Source: Herminiimonas sp.
GTDB lineage: Bacteria; Pseudomonadota; Gammaproteobacteria; Burkholderiales; Burkholderiaceae
Reading direction: 5' to 3'
DNA length: 64,000 bases
Assembly (NCBI RefSeq): GCF_030655415.1
Contig: NZ_JAURVN010000002.1
Coordinates: 1-64,000 of the forward strand
Every line of letters starts with the position of its first letter. The stretch's first letter is position 1. A program made the translations under genes and the position numbers. Positions 50,414 to 59,392 of this stretch are shown in pieces. A model generated the notes under the pieces. It worked only from the letters and a program-made list of their open reading frames with translations, had not been told where the DNA came from and did not search any database.

Positions 50414-51058
50414 TTATTTAAAAAATTTCTTGTCGCCGGTTTTAAGATCAAGCGCGTAGCGCACGCCATTTTCAGTGAACATCATTTCATCCGGTGGTTC
50501 GTCACCAGCAAGCACGCCATAGTTCACGGGCAAGCCTTCGCCTTTGCGTATGAGTTCATCGGCTTTTTCATAGACATTCGCGCACCCGGTTTCTGCCATC
50601 AACGATTGCACGATCGCGACTTTCCATGCATCGACACCAGCCGATTGAAATTCACAAATCAAAAAGCCGTCACGATCGCCGTACCAATCCACCACCAAAC
50701 CCGAGAGTTCATCTTCATCGCCGATTACTAATGGCAAACGTTTGGCGGCGCCGATTCTTTTGCCATTGGCTGCAGCTATGCGTTTGTGCACAGCGGTTTT
50801 GACGCGACGCTTGATCAAAGCGTGATCGATGGGTTCGTTTTGGTCGAAGCTCCAGACGCGTGCGCGTATCTGCGACTTGGGTGCATGCGCAGCGCGCGCC
50901 AGAAATTTTCCCGAAGACGAATGAATCAGCGCGGTGGCGCCCGACTTCATGCGTTCGGCTGGCTTGCCATCTACACGTTCAACCGCGGAAGCGTAAATCC
51001 ACGGCTGGCGTTCGAGCAGGCTTTTTTCCTTGCCTTGTTTAATGGTAATGATCAACAT
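50414..51058 (-). pseudogene. rlmI: Truncated 23S rRNA methyltransferase RlmI (methyltransferase domain missing)
   Basis: This 214-residue frame matches the N-terminal half of RlmI (about 396 residues), which methylates C1962 of 23S rRNA. The PUA domain is present (MLIITIKQGKEKSLLERQPW), and so is the central domain (LPLVIGDEDELSGLVVDWYGD, CANVYEKAD). It stops at DLKTGDKKFFK, where the Rossmann domain normally begins with a segment like GHKTGFYLDQRDNR. No SAM-binding motif follows. The next gene starts 14 bases after the stop, so the 3' half has been deleted, not shifted in frame. The start at 51058 is the usual family start. Confidence 0.75.
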
Positions 51059-51284
51059 AAAAGTGCGCTCACGGTAATGCGAAATGATTAAAACTGTGCA
51101 TGAAAGATACAGCCTGAAGACGCCATCATAAACTGCAACGCTTATGAAGCAATATTTAACCTTCATTTAACAGGTTTGGGAGCAGAATAGCTATGCAGTG
51201 ACGACAAGGTTTGGTCGCTGCAGTCGTACTGACAACAAGGCACTGCGATCAAAATCGCGGGCCCATAAAAATACTGGAGACATG

Positions 51285-52253
51285 ATGGATACGACACAAA
51301 GGGAAATTGACGAACGCTCCGGTTTGACGTCGAATAATAAGTTTGAACTGATGCTGTTCCGTCTCGGTGTTTCTCCGCATTCAGAGACTAGCGAAGTGTA
51401 TGGCATTAATGTATTCAAGCTGCGCGAATTGATGGCGATGCCGACGGTTAATTCGATTGCCAACTCGCCACCGCACATCATGGGCATGGCGAATATTCGA
51501 GGCCAGCTGATCCCTGTTATCAATTTGCCAGCAGCACTCGGATGCACGCCGGCTACCGGTTTGAACATTTTGATGGTGACGGAATTCGCGCGCACCACGC
51601 AAGCGTTCGCGGTAGAAGAAGTCGATGAAATCGTCCGCCTGAACTGGAGCCAGGTACGCGCAGCCGAAGGCGCTGCTGCCGGCGGCGGCACGATCACCAG
51701 CATCGCGCAACTCGATGCCGATTTGAATAACACGCGTTTGGCGCAAGTGCTGGACGTCGAGCAAATCTTGCGCAATGTGATGCCGTCCAATGGCGCGGAT
51801 ATCGATCCTGACACGATAGATAGTTCGGCCTCGTTGCCGCCGGGTGCAGTCATTTTAGCTGCCGATGATTCGGCTTCAGCCCGCATGCTGATCAGTGGCT
51901 GTCTGGATGCAATGGGCCTGCCCTTTGTCATGGCGAAAACCGGGCTTGAAGCATGGAATATGCTGAACGAACTCAGTGATGCCGCCAGCAAAGAAGGCAA
52001 GAGCGCAGTTGATAAAGTCGCACTGGTGCTGACCGATCTGGAAATGCCAGAAATGGATGGCTTCACGCTGACCAAAAAGATCAAAGGCGATACGCGCTTT
52101 AGTAAAATTCCGGTTGTCATTCACTCGTCCTTGTCCGGCGCAACCAATGAGGTTCATGTCAAAAGTGTGGGTGCCGATGCGTATACCGCCAAATTCAAAG
52201 CGGAAGAACTGGCAGCAACCTTGCTCGACGTTTTGGCCAAGGCTCGCAAATAA
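51285..52253 (+). CDS. cheV: Chemotaxis protein CheV
   Basis: This 322-residue protein has a CheW-like coupling domain (about 18-165, ELMLFRLGVSPHSE and MGMANIRGQLIPVINL). A receiver domain follows (about 190-320, ILAADDSASARMLI, phospho-acceptor Asp in LVLTDLEMPEMDG, and the conserved Lys region AYTAKFKAEEL). It links chemoreceptors to CheA and may buffer phosphoryl groups. A GGAG site lies five bases before ATG 51285; a tandem ATG at 51282 is too close to it. No other chemotaxis gene is nearby. Confidence 0.95.
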   Translation: MDTTQREIDERSGLTSNNKFELMLFRLGVSPHSETSEVYGINVFKLRELMAMPTVNSIANSPPHIMGMANIRGQLIPVINLPAALGCTPATGLNILMVTEFARTTQAFAVEEVDEIVRLNWSQVRAAEGAAAGGGTITSIAQLDADLNNTRLAQVLDVEQILRNVMPSNGADIDPDTIDSSASLPPGAVILAADDSASARMLISGCLDAMGLPFVMAKTGLEAWNMLNELSDAASKEGKSAVDKVALVLTDLEMPEMDGFTLTKKIKGDTRFSKIPVVIHSSLSGATNEVHVKSVGADAYTAKFKAEELAATLLDVLAKARK

Positions 52254-52441
52254 GTAGATATCGTCTCTTCAAGTCTGACGGTGATGGCTGTTATCCATCA
52301 CCGTAATTCTCAGCATCATCTTCATCTACATCCAATTCCTGCTTTTCACGCCGTGCTGCGGCTTGCCGCATGCGCGCTCTTGTGTCAGCATCTGTCCCTG
52401 CTGACTATCAGTCGGTCAGCCCACTCATCAAGGTAAGCAGA

Positions 52442-53812
52442 ATGATTTTCCGCAAGAGCGACGCGCCTCAGCATTCATGGTCGGACACCCTCAAGGTTTA
52501 CCGTGAAGCCGCTACCGTACGCATGTTGTTTCTGGGATTTTCTGCAGGTCTGCCACTCATGCTGGTGCTGGGCACGCTCAGTTTCTGGTTGCGCGAAGCG
52601 GGCATAGATCGCAGCACGATTGGTTATCTGAGCTGGGTCGGCCTGGCTTACGCATTCAAATGGGCGTGGGCGCCACTGGTCGACCGGATGCCGATTCCAT
52701 TTTTGACACGTTGGCTGGGGCGACGCCGCAGTTGGTTATTGTTATCTCAAGGCGCCATCATCGCCGGCTTGGTCGGCATGGCACTCAACGATCCGCATAT
52801 CGCTTTACAACCTGTCGTGTGGTGCGCGCTTGCGGTCGCCTTCGGTTCAGCAACGCAAGATATTGCGCTGGATGCTTTCCGCATCGAATCCGCCGACACA
52901 GATAGACAAGCCGCGCTCGCAGCCGGTTATCAAACCGGCTATCGACTCGCGATGATCTGGGCCGGTGCGGGCGTCTTGTGGATAGCGGCACGCGCCGAAG
53001 TAGTCGATGGCGGCAGTTATCAAGCTGGCGCCTGGCACGTTGCCTATCTGGCGATGGCCGCATCGATGCTGGTTGGCGTGTTGACGGTATTGATTTCAAA
53101 AGAACCTATACGTCGCGAATTGCCGCCGGCCAAAAATGTTGCCGCATGGCTGGATGATGTCGTGGTCGGCCCCTTCCGCGATTTCATCCTGCGTTATCGC
53201 TGGCAAGCAGTATTGATCCTTGCGCTGATCGCTACTTACCGCATCAGCGATGTGGTGATGGGCATCATGGCAAATCCGTTCTATGTCGATATGGGTTACA
53301 GCAAGGATGAAGTGGCGGCCGTCACCAAAATCTTTGGCGTCATAATGACTTTGGTTGGGGCGTTTATCGGTGGTGCGCTTTCGATGCGCTTTGGCATGAT
53401 GCGCATCCTGACGTTGGGGGCAATTTTGAGTTCGGCCAGCAATTTGCTGTTTGCATGGCTGGCTGGTCACGGCCACGATGTGACGATGTTGGTGCTGGTT
53501 ATTTCTGGCGACAATCTTGCAAGCGGCATCGCCAGCGCGGCATTTATCGCTTATTTATCCAGCCTGACCAACATCACATATTCGGCAACGCAGTACGCGT
53601 TATTGAGCTCGATGATGTTGTTGTTGCCGAAATTTTTGGCAGGATATTCCGGCACGTATGTCGATGCTTACGGCTACAGTAATTTTTTCACCGCGACTGC
53701 GCTGCTGGGTGTGCCGGTGATTATTTTGTTGTGGTTTTCTGCCAGGGCGAATAAAACGTCAGGGTCGAAAGAGCAACGGAAAGAACAAGCTGCAGTGCAG
53801 CCTGAAATCTAA
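52442..53812 (+). CDS. ampG: AmpG-family muropeptide permease
   Basis: This 456-residue MFS membrane protein matches AmpG, which imports GlcNAc-anhydroMurNAc-peptides for cell-wall recycling. Family segments are FLGFSAGLPLMLVLGTLSFWLREAGI, WAPLVDRMPIP, GSATQDIALDAFRIES and the C-terminal ALLSSMMLLLPKFLAGYSG. An AAGG site precedes ATG 52442; a longer frame from 52370 is less likely. With mltA and rlpA in this window it fits murein turnover. It is convergent with metW. Confidence 0.9.
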   Translation: MIFRKSDAPQHSWSDTLKVYREAATVRMLFLGFSAGLPLMLVLGTLSFWLREAGIDRSTIGYLSWVGLAYAFKWAWAPLVDRMPIPFLTRWLGRRRSWLLLSQGAIIAGLVGMALNDPHIALQPVVWCALAVAFGSATQDIALDAFRIESADTDRQAALAAGYQTGYRLAMIWAGAGVLWIAARAEVVDGGSYQAGAWHVAYLAMAASMLVGVLTVLISKEPIRRELPPAKNVAAWLDDVVVGPFRDFILRYRWQAVLILALIATYRISDVVMGIMANPFYVDMGYSKDEVAAVTKIFGVIMTLVGAFIGGALSMRFGMMRILTLGAILSSASNLLFAWLAGHGHDVTMLVLVISGDNLASGIASAAFIAYLSSLTNITYSATQYALLSSMMLLLPKFLAGYSGTYVDAYGYSNFFTATALLGVPVIILLWFSARANKTSGSKEQRKEQAAVQPEI

Positions 53813-53820
53813 ATTATCTT

Positions 53821-54432
53821 TCAAGCTGCCTGTTTTTTGCGCAGACGAAAAACCGCAAGGGTGCCGCGCCAATTTGGCAAGAAAGACACTGGATGACCGT
53901 CTTGCAGTGCCACGCACTCCACTACTTCCAGCCCGACCTCATTCGCCAATTCTTCAAAATCCTTGATCGTTGCGCAACGCAAGTTCGGTGTGTCATACCA
54001 TTCATACGGCAGACTTTTCGATACCGGCATACGACCGCGCAATAGAGAAATGCGGTGCGGCCAGTATGCAAAATTAGGGAAGGACACGATCGCATCGCGA
54101 CCGACGCGAGAAATATCGCGCAGCACGCCTTCGACATTCTTCATCATTTGCAGCGCCGATAAACACAGTACTGTATCGAAAGCATTATCGGCAAAGATCG
54201 CCAAGCCGGCTTCCAGATCGCGCTGGATAACCGACACGCCACGCTCCACGCATTCCGGAATCTTGTCATCGTCGATTTCAATTCCGTAGCCTTTGCATTG
54301 CTTGTCGGTTTGCAGATAGTCGAGCATCACGCCGTCACCACAACCAAGATCAAGTACTTGCGTACCGTTACCGACCCAGTGCGCGATGAAAGCCAGATCG
54401 GGACGCAGTGCGCTTAATTGTTCGAAGTTCAT
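53821..54432 (-). CDS. metW: Methionine biosynthesis protein MetW
   Basis: This 203-residue SAM-methyltransferase-fold protein has motif [13 protein letters not shown] and the MetW-type segments [21 protein letters not shown] and [12 protein letters not shown]. MetW regularly pairs with MetX in Betaproteobacteria and is needed for homoserine acylation, though its exact role is not settled. Its start overlaps the metX stop by four bases, so the two proteins are made together. Confidence 0.95.
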   Translation of the reverse strand: MNFEQLSALRPDLAFIAHWVGNGTQVLDLGCGDGVMLDYLQTDKQCKGYGIEIDDDKIPECVERGVSVIQRDLEAGLAIFADNAFDTVLCLSALQMMKNVEGVLRDISRVGRDAIVSFPNFAYWPHRISLLRGRMPVSKSLPYEWYDTPNLRCATIKDFEELANEVGLEVVECVALQDGHPVSFLPNWRGTLAVFRLRKKQAA

Positions 54433-55586
54433 GCGCTTGCTCCTGCTTTCAAACTGCCGCCATCAATTTCCTTGTAGGCGCGCGCAAAATACGCGGTCAC
54501 TACATTCATGTAACGCTGATCGTCGAGCAGGAAAGCATCATGGCCATGCGGCGCATCGATTTCTGCATAGGTAACAATACGTTTGTTATTGACCAGCGCA
54601 TGCACCATTTCGTGGCTGCGCTCAGGCGCAAAGCGCCAATCGCTGGAAAACGACACCAGCAGAAATTCTGCGCGCGTCTTCGATAAAGTCTTGGTCAAAT
54701 CGCCGCCGAAATCTTTCGCAGGATCGAAATAATCAAGCGCCTTGGTAATCAGCAAATACGTATTCGCATCAAAATATTCAGAGAACTTGTCGCCTTGATA
54801 GCGCAGATACGATTCGATTTCAAAATCGATACCGAAACCGAATTGATACGCGCCGGAACGCAGATCGCGACCGAACTTCACCGCCATGTCGTCATCCGAC
54901 AAATAGGTGATGTGGCCCAACATGCGCGCCACACGCAAGCCATTCTTCGGTACCACGCCATGCTCGTAAAAATCGCCGCCGTGATAATCCGGGTCGGTCA
55001 GAATCGCTTGTCGCGCCACATCATCGAAGGCAATATTTTGCGCAGTCAATTTCGGCGTCGATGCAATCACCACGCAATGACGCAAACGATCAGGAAAAAG
55101 AATGCTCCACGCCAGCGCCTGCATACCGCCCAGTGAACCGCCCATCACTGCCGCAAATTGTTGAATGCCTAATGCGTCGGCAAGACGCGCTTGCGATTGC
55201 ACCCAGTCCTCAACCGTCACCACAGGGAAGTGCGCACCGTATGGTTTGCCAGTCGCCGGATTGTTGTGCATAGGCCCGGTCGAACCAAAACAGGAGCCCA
55301 AATTGTTGACGCCGATGACAAAGAATTTATTGGTATCCAGCGCCTTGCCCGGACCAACCATATTGTCCCACCAGCCTTTAGTGCTGGCATCTTCGCTGTA
55401 ATAGCCAGCAACATGATGCGAAGCATTCAGCGCGTGGCACACCAATACCGCGTTCGAATGATCGGTATTCAAGGTGCCGTAAGTTTCGTACACCAATGTG
55501 TAGTCGCAAAGTTGCGCACCGCTCTGCAAAGGCAGCGGCGTCGAGAAAAACATGGATTGCGGTGCAACGATTCCGAGAGAGGTCAT
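54429..55586 (-). CDS. metX: Homoserine O-acyltransferase MetX
   Basis: This 385-residue alpha/beta-hydrolase-fold enzyme acylates homoserine in methionine synthesis. The nucleophile is S151 ([14 protein letters not shown]); the acid and base lie in the C-terminal part, including the His of [10 protein letters not shown]. Family knowledge says many betaproteobacterial MetX proteins use succinyl-CoA, not acetyl-CoA, and sequence inspection here does not decide. It is the first gene of metXW and is preceded by a SAM-II-like riboswitch with an intrinsic terminator, so expression should fall when SAM is plentiful. Confidence 0.93.
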   Translation of the reverse strand: MTSLGIVAPQSMFFSTPLPLQSGAQLCDYTLVYETYGTLNTDHSNAVLVCHALNASHHVAGYYSEDASTKGWWDNMVGPGKALDTNKFFVIGVNNLGSCFGSTGPMHNNPATGKPYGAHFPVVTVEDWVQSQARLADALGIQQFAAVMGGSLGGMQALAWSILFPDRLRHCVVIASTPKLTAQNIAFDDVARQAILTDPDYHGGDFYEHGVVPKNGLRVARMLGHITYLSDDDMAVKFGRDLRSGAYQFGFGIDFEIESYLRYQGDKFSEYFDANTYLLITKALDYFDPAKDFGGDLTKTLSKTRAEFLLVSFSSDWRFAPERSHEMVHALVNNKRIVTYAEIDAPHGHDAFLLDDQRYMNVVTAYFARAYKEIDGGSLKAGASA

Positions 55587-55673
55587 GTTATCTATTCACG
55601 AGAAGGATGCTTAAATGCGGCGCTGAAATACAACACCGATACAGCACTGGTTTTCTCTGGTATTCCAAAAAGC

Positions 55674-55785
55674 AAAAAAGCCCGAAAAGCGGTCAGCTTA
55701 GCGGGCTAAATTCGAGACTCAATATTGAGTACGCTTTAGCCGTATTTATTATGCGCCCGCAAGCTGATGTCAAATCGGCGCCATG
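55674..55785 (-). promoter_or_regulatory. SAM-II-type riboswitch with terminator/antiterminator platform
   Basis: On the minus strand stem P1 pairs GCGCC (55777-55781) with GGCGC (55753-55757), enclosing GATTTGACATCAGCTTGCG. It is followed by AATAAATACGGCTAAA. These match the SAM-II (metA motif) pattern of GAUUU in loop 1, UUGC before the closing arm, then AUAAAU and GCUAAA. The 3' aptamer segment GGCTAAA (55735-55741) can pair with TTTAGCC (55704-55710). That pairing excludes the terminator AGCCCG (55702-55707) with CGGGCT (55679-55684) and its T6 run (55674-55679). Confidence 0.82.
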
Positions 55786-55790
55786 ACGTA

Positions 55791-55819
55791 AGAATAAACA
55801 AGTCGTACGCTGCCGTCAA
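55791..55819 (-). promoter_or_regulatory. Promoter of metXW
   Basis: On the minus strand TTGACG (55814-55819), a 17-base spacer and TATTCT (55791-55796) would start transcription near 55784, just before the first stem of the riboswitch. Confidence 0.65.
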
Positions 55820-56013
55820 ACGCCAGCCATGCAAATCTTGCAACTTTAGTCTGAATGACGACATCTCTTGTTCATATCGAAACGACCATCCCCTAAAGAC
55901 GGATTTGTCGCGCATAAAAGCAAGGTTCCAAGGCGCGCCGGTTCCATATATGCAAACCTTTACGAGTGATAAACTGCAGGCACAGACTTGAGGTCTATTG
56001 TCACGGTCACGAC

Positions 56014-56027
56014 ATTGCTCGAGCAAT
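56014..56027. promoter_or_regulatory. Perfect 14-base palindrome before the chromate transporter genes
   Basis: ATTGCTCGAGCAAT is self-complementary and ends 15 bases before the first chromate transporter start. It could be a regulator binding site. The rest of 55820-56013 shows no gene that I would accept. Confidence 0.35.
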
Positions 56028-56042
56028 CATCTACCCTCACTC

Positions 56043-56633
56043 ATGAATATCCAGCCAGCAACCGAAACAGCGCCCCACGAAAAGCCCAGGCCGCAGTCAC
56101 TCACCGATCTGTTCATCTCCTTCACGCTGCTTGCGCTGCAAGGTTTTGGCGGCGTCATGGCGATCGTGCAGCAAGAGCTGGTCGACAAAAAGAAATGGCT
56201 GACACAAGAAGAATTCATTGAAGACTGGGCCGTCGCGCAAATCATGCCGGGGCCGAATGTAGTCAATTTATCGATCATTATCGGCGGTCGATATTTCGGT
56301 CTGCCTGGCGCGCTTGCGGCCTGCGCCGGCATGTTGTTGATGCCGCTCATGCTGATTCTGTTGATTGCGATTCTGTACGCGCCGTATGCCAACCATCCCA
56401 ACGTCGTCCATGCCTTGCGCGCAATGGGTGCTGTTGCGGCAGGCTTGATTCTGGCGACGGGGTTCAGGTTGATCAGCGCGCTCAAGAGAAATCCGTTGGG
56501 GATGCGTATCTGCTTTGCCTTGAGCGCGCTGTGCTTCATCGCCGTCGCCTTGCTGCGACTGCCGCTGATCTATCCCTTGTTTGGTCTCGGCTTTGTCGGC
56601 TGTGCACTCGCCTATAGAAAATTGGCAAAATGA
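56043..56633 (+). CDS. Short-chain chromate transporter, N-terminal-type subunit
   Basis: This 196-residue membrane protein is a single CHR domain with about five or six helices. It has the ChrA motif FTLLALQGFGGVMAIVQQEL and VAQIMPGPNVVNLSIIIG. Long ChrA proteins carry two such domains; here each is a separate gene. The second starts within the last bases of this one (four-base overlap). Start 56043 is the ATG nearest the conserved region; the frame is open from 55998. Export of chromate is inferred from family, since short-chain pairs have been tested in few species. Confidence 0.85.
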   Translation: MNIQPATETAPHEKPRPQSLTDLFISFTLLALQGFGGVMAIVQQELVDKKKWLTQEEFIEDWAVAQIMPGPNVVNLSIIIGGRYFGLPGALAACAGMLLMPLMLILLIAILYAPYANHPNVVHALRAMGAVAAGLILATGFRLISALKRNPLGMRICFALSALCFIAVALLRLPLIYPLFGLGFVGCALAYRKLAK

Positions 56634-57214
56634 CCGAGACACTACATCTGTCATTGCAAGCAAGCGACTGGCTGAATTTATTTTTGCATTACATGTCGCT
56701 GTCGCTGCTGTCAGTCGGCGGCGCGCTTGCATCAGCGCCGGAGATGCATAGGTATCTGGTGGCTGAGCAGCACTGGTTGAGCGAACCGCAATTCAGCACA
56801 TCGATCACGATCGCGCAGGCAGCGCCGGGGCCGAATATTTTATTTGTTGCGTTGATGGGCTGGAATATCGGTTTGAATGCTGGCGGCATGGCCACCGGCT
56901 TGCTCGGCATGACACTCAGCATGGTAGGCATCCTGTTGCCGAGCACTGCGTTCACCTACATGGCGACGCGCTGGGTGCATCGCAATCGCGATCTGCGTGC
57001 AGTGCGTGCGTTCAAATTGGGAATGGGGCCGGTGGTGGTCGGCTTGGTATTTGCAACAGGCTGGATTTTGGCCAGTATCCATGACGAGCCAGCAAAAGAT
57101 TGGCCACTGTGGATATTGACGGTGCTCACTATCGTACTGATATTGAAAACCCGCATACACATCTTGTGGTTGCTGGCCGCCGGGGCACTGCTAGGATGGC
57201 TGGGCCTGGTCTAG
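56630..57214 (+). CDS. Short-chain chromate transporter, C-terminal-type subunit
   Basis: This 194-residue membrane protein is the second CHR domain, with YMSLSLLSVGGALASAPEMHR and ITIAQAAPGPNILFVALMGW. These parallel the motifs of its partner and suggest opposite membrane topology, as in a two-domain ChrA. Its ATG overlaps the stop of the first gene (ATGA), so translation is coupled. It is convergent with ptsI, 38 bases away. Confidence 0.85.
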   Translation: MTETLHLSLQASDWLNLFLHYMSLSLLSVGGALASAPEMHRYLVAEQHWLSEPQFSTSITIAQAAPGPNILFVALMGWNIGLNAGGMATGLLGMTLSMVGILLPSTAFTYMATRWVHRNRDLRAVRAFKLGMGPVVVGLVFATGWILASIHDEPAKDWPLWILTVLTIVLILKTRIHILWLLAAGALLGWLGLV

Positions 57215-57252
57215 CAACTCTCAGCAGAAGTAAATTTTCTACTCTCGTCCGA

Positions 57253-59001
57253 TTACAATAAACGTAATTGTTCAACGGCTTCGTTGATCGCTTTCGGCTC
57301 ATACAGACGCGATATTTTTCGGGTAGCTGGCGTCAGCACATTCAAATCACTATTCAAAATTTCATTCTTCACCGCGAGTAATTGCGATGGATGCATGGAG
57401 AATTCACGCAAACCCATTCCCAAAAGCAAACGTGTCATCTGGATATCGCCAGCCATCTCACCGCATACCGAAATCGCCACGCCAGCTTTGGACGCAATCG
57501 CAATCGTGGACGACAGCAAATACAAAACCGCCGGATGCAAAGGATTGTATAGATGCGCGACTTCGTGATCGACGCGATCAATCGCCAATGTGTACTGGAT
57601 TAAATCGTTGGTACCGATGGACAAAAAATCCAGACGTTTGATAAACAATGGCAGCGTCAATGCAGCGGCTGGTATTTCAATCATCGCGCCTATCGGCAAG
57701 ACTGGATCAAATTTTATTTTTTCTTCACGCAATTGTGCTTTTGCCTGCGCGATCATCGCCAGTGTTTGATCGATTTCAAATGCGTGTGCCAACATCGGCA
57801 CCAGCAATTTGATCGGACCAAATGCAGATGCACGCAAAATCGCGCGCAATTGCGTCATGAACATTTGTGGCTCGGACAAACAGAAGCGAATAGCGCGCAA
57901 ACCCAGCGCCGGATTCAGCGCAGTCTGCTCCGCGAAATCCATAGGTTTGTCAGCGCCAATATCCAAAGTGCGGATCGTGACTGGACGACCCTTCATTGCG
58001 ATCACGGCTTTTTTGTACGACTCGAATTGCTCGTCTTCGGTCGGCAACTTGTGTGCGTGCCCGGTGCGGCCCATGAATAAAAATTCAGAGCGGAACAAGC
58101 CGATACCATGCGCGCCAGCATCCATCGCGTGCGCACAATCGTCGGGGAATTCGATGTTCGCAAGCAAGGTGATCGCCGTGCCATCGATGGTGAGCGATGG
58201 CGTTTTTTTCAGCTTACCGAGTTTTTTACGATCGCGTGTCTGGCGCGCTTGCTTCTCGCGATATTGCTCGAGTACGACAGAGGTTGGCGCGACCACTACT
58301 ACGCCGGCATCGCCGTCGATGATCAGCCAGTCGCCTTGCTCTATTAGCGTCGACGCATTCGAAACGCCAACCGTTGCGGGAATATCCAGGCTGCGCGCGA
58401 CAATCGCCGTATGCGAGTTTTGTCCACCTACATCGGTGATAAATCCGCTAAAGGCGCGATCGCGAAACTGCAGCATGTCGGCTGGCGAAATATCGTGCGC
58501 CACAACGATCATGCTGACGCTGCCTTCGTTGCCATCAACCTTGGGCAGGAAATTAGCGCTACCGGTCAAGGCTTTCAGAATACGTTCACCGACCTGCTGA
58601 ATATCGGCTTTGCGTTCACGCAAATAGGTATCTTCGATTTCTTCAAACTGTGCCGATAACTCTTCAATCTGTGTGACCAGCGCCCACTCGGCGTTGTAAT
58701 AACGCGAGCGAATAATATCGAGCGGCATTTCAGAAATCATCGGGTCCGACAAGATCAATACATGCACGTCGATGAACGCGCCGAGCTCAGCTGGCGCGTC
58801 CTTCGGGAGTTCGCTCCAGATGGTTTGCAGTTCGGTGTGAACGGTTTTAATGGCGCATTGCAGGCGTGCGACTTCCGCTTCGACCTGGTCATCGGCGATT
58901 AGATAATGCTGTACGTCGAGCGCAGCGGGAGCGAGGATATGCGCACGGCCGATGGCGATGCCGCGCGATACTGGGATGCCGTGTAGCGTGAAAGAAGTCA
59001 T
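57253..59001 (-). CDS. ptsI: PTS enzyme I (phosphoenolpyruvate-protein phosphotransferase)
   Basis: This 582-residue enzyme takes phosphate from PEP and passes it to HPr. The active histidine is H197 (GGQNSHTAIVARS). The PEP-binding domain has ANIEFPDDCAHAMDAGAHGIGLFRSEFLF-type sequence, SIGTNDLIQYTLAIDR and the catalytic Cys in ISVCGEMAGD. Start 59001 (ATG) gives the usual MTSFTLHGIPVSRGIAIGRA N-terminus. It is last in an EIIA-HPr-EI set with no sugar permease nearby. Confidence 0.96.
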   Translation of the reverse strand: MTSFTLHGIPVSRGIAIGRAHILAPAALDVQHYLIADDQVEAEVARLQCAIKTVHTELQTIWSELPKDAPAELGAFIDVHVLILSDPMISEMPLDIIRSRYYNAEWALVTQIEELSAQFEEIEDTYLRERKADIQQVGERILKALTGSANFLPKVDGNEGSVSMIVVAHDISPADMLQFRDRAFSGFITDVGGQNSHTAIVARSLDIPATVGVSNASTLIEQGDWLIIDGDAGVVVVAPTSVVLEQYREKQARQTRDRKKLGKLKKTPSLTIDGTAITLLANIEFPDDCAHAMDAGAHGIGLFRSEFLFMGRTGHAHKLPTEDEQFESYKKAVIAMKGRPVTIRTLDIGADKPMDFAEQTALNPALGLRAIRFCLSEPQMFMTQLRAILRASAFGPIKLLVPMLAHAFEIDQTLAMIAQAKAQLREEKIKFDPVLPIGAMIEIPAAALTLPLFIKRLDFLSIGTNDLIQYTLAIDRVDHEVAHLYNPLHPAVLYLLSSTIAIASKAGVAISVCGEMAGDIQMTRLLLGMGLREFSMHPSQLLAVKNEILNSDLNVLTPATRKISRLYEPKAINEAVEQLRLL

Positions 59002-59091
59002 CGAGTCAGTCCGTATCAGTGGAAGCTGAAGGCAGCTTGAAAAACAAGCCCGTGCATGCAAGCTGAATGCCTGCTATTTACTCTGGCTTGA

Positions 59092-59361
59092 TTATTCGCC
59101 TTCACCGAACTTATCTTGAATCAGCAATGCAATTGCGTCGAAACATTCTTGTTCGTCCGGGCCATTGATTTCCAACATGACCTTGGAGCCTTTGCCGGCT
59201 GCCAGCATCATCACACCCATGATGGACTTGGCGTTGACGCGGCGTTTATTGCGCGTCATCCAGACTTCACTCTGATATTTTGCAGCTAACTGGGTAAGCT
59301 TGGCGGAAGCGCGTGCATGCAGACCCAGCTTGTTGACAATCTCAATCTCTTGTTCAATCAT
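59092..59361 (-). CDS. ptsH: Phosphocarrier protein HPr
   Basis: This 89-residue protein carries phosphate on H15 (NKLGLHARASAKL). S46 lies in the KSIMGVMMLAAGKGS segment, the site of HPr kinase in species that have it; hprK is not in this window. No ribosome binding site is seen; a TATAAT lies on the minus strand at 59366-59371, too close to the ATG for a normal leader. It sits between the EIIA and EI genes. Confidence 0.95.
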   Translation of the reverse strand: MIEQEIEIVNKLGLHARASAKLTQLAAKYQSEVWMTRNKRRVNAKSIMGVMMLAAGKGSKVMLEINGPDEQECFDAIALLIQDKFGEGE

Positions 59362-59392
59362 TTTTATTATAAGAATTATTTAAATCAGTTAA

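Noticed and set aside
55768..55773. Minus-strand TTGACA as a -35 box for metX
   Set aside because: It lies inside loop 1 of the riboswitch aptamer; the promoter at 55791-55819 has correct spacing and starts transcription before the aptamer.
55736..56026. Minus-strand frame of 96 codons upstream of metX
   Set aside because: It overlaps the metX promoter and the SAM-II aptamer, which explain the region better.
57809..58600. Long plus-strand frame opposite ptsI (263 codons)
   Set aside because: Shadow of ptsI; Ser/Cys-rich random-looking sequence with no ribosome binding site.
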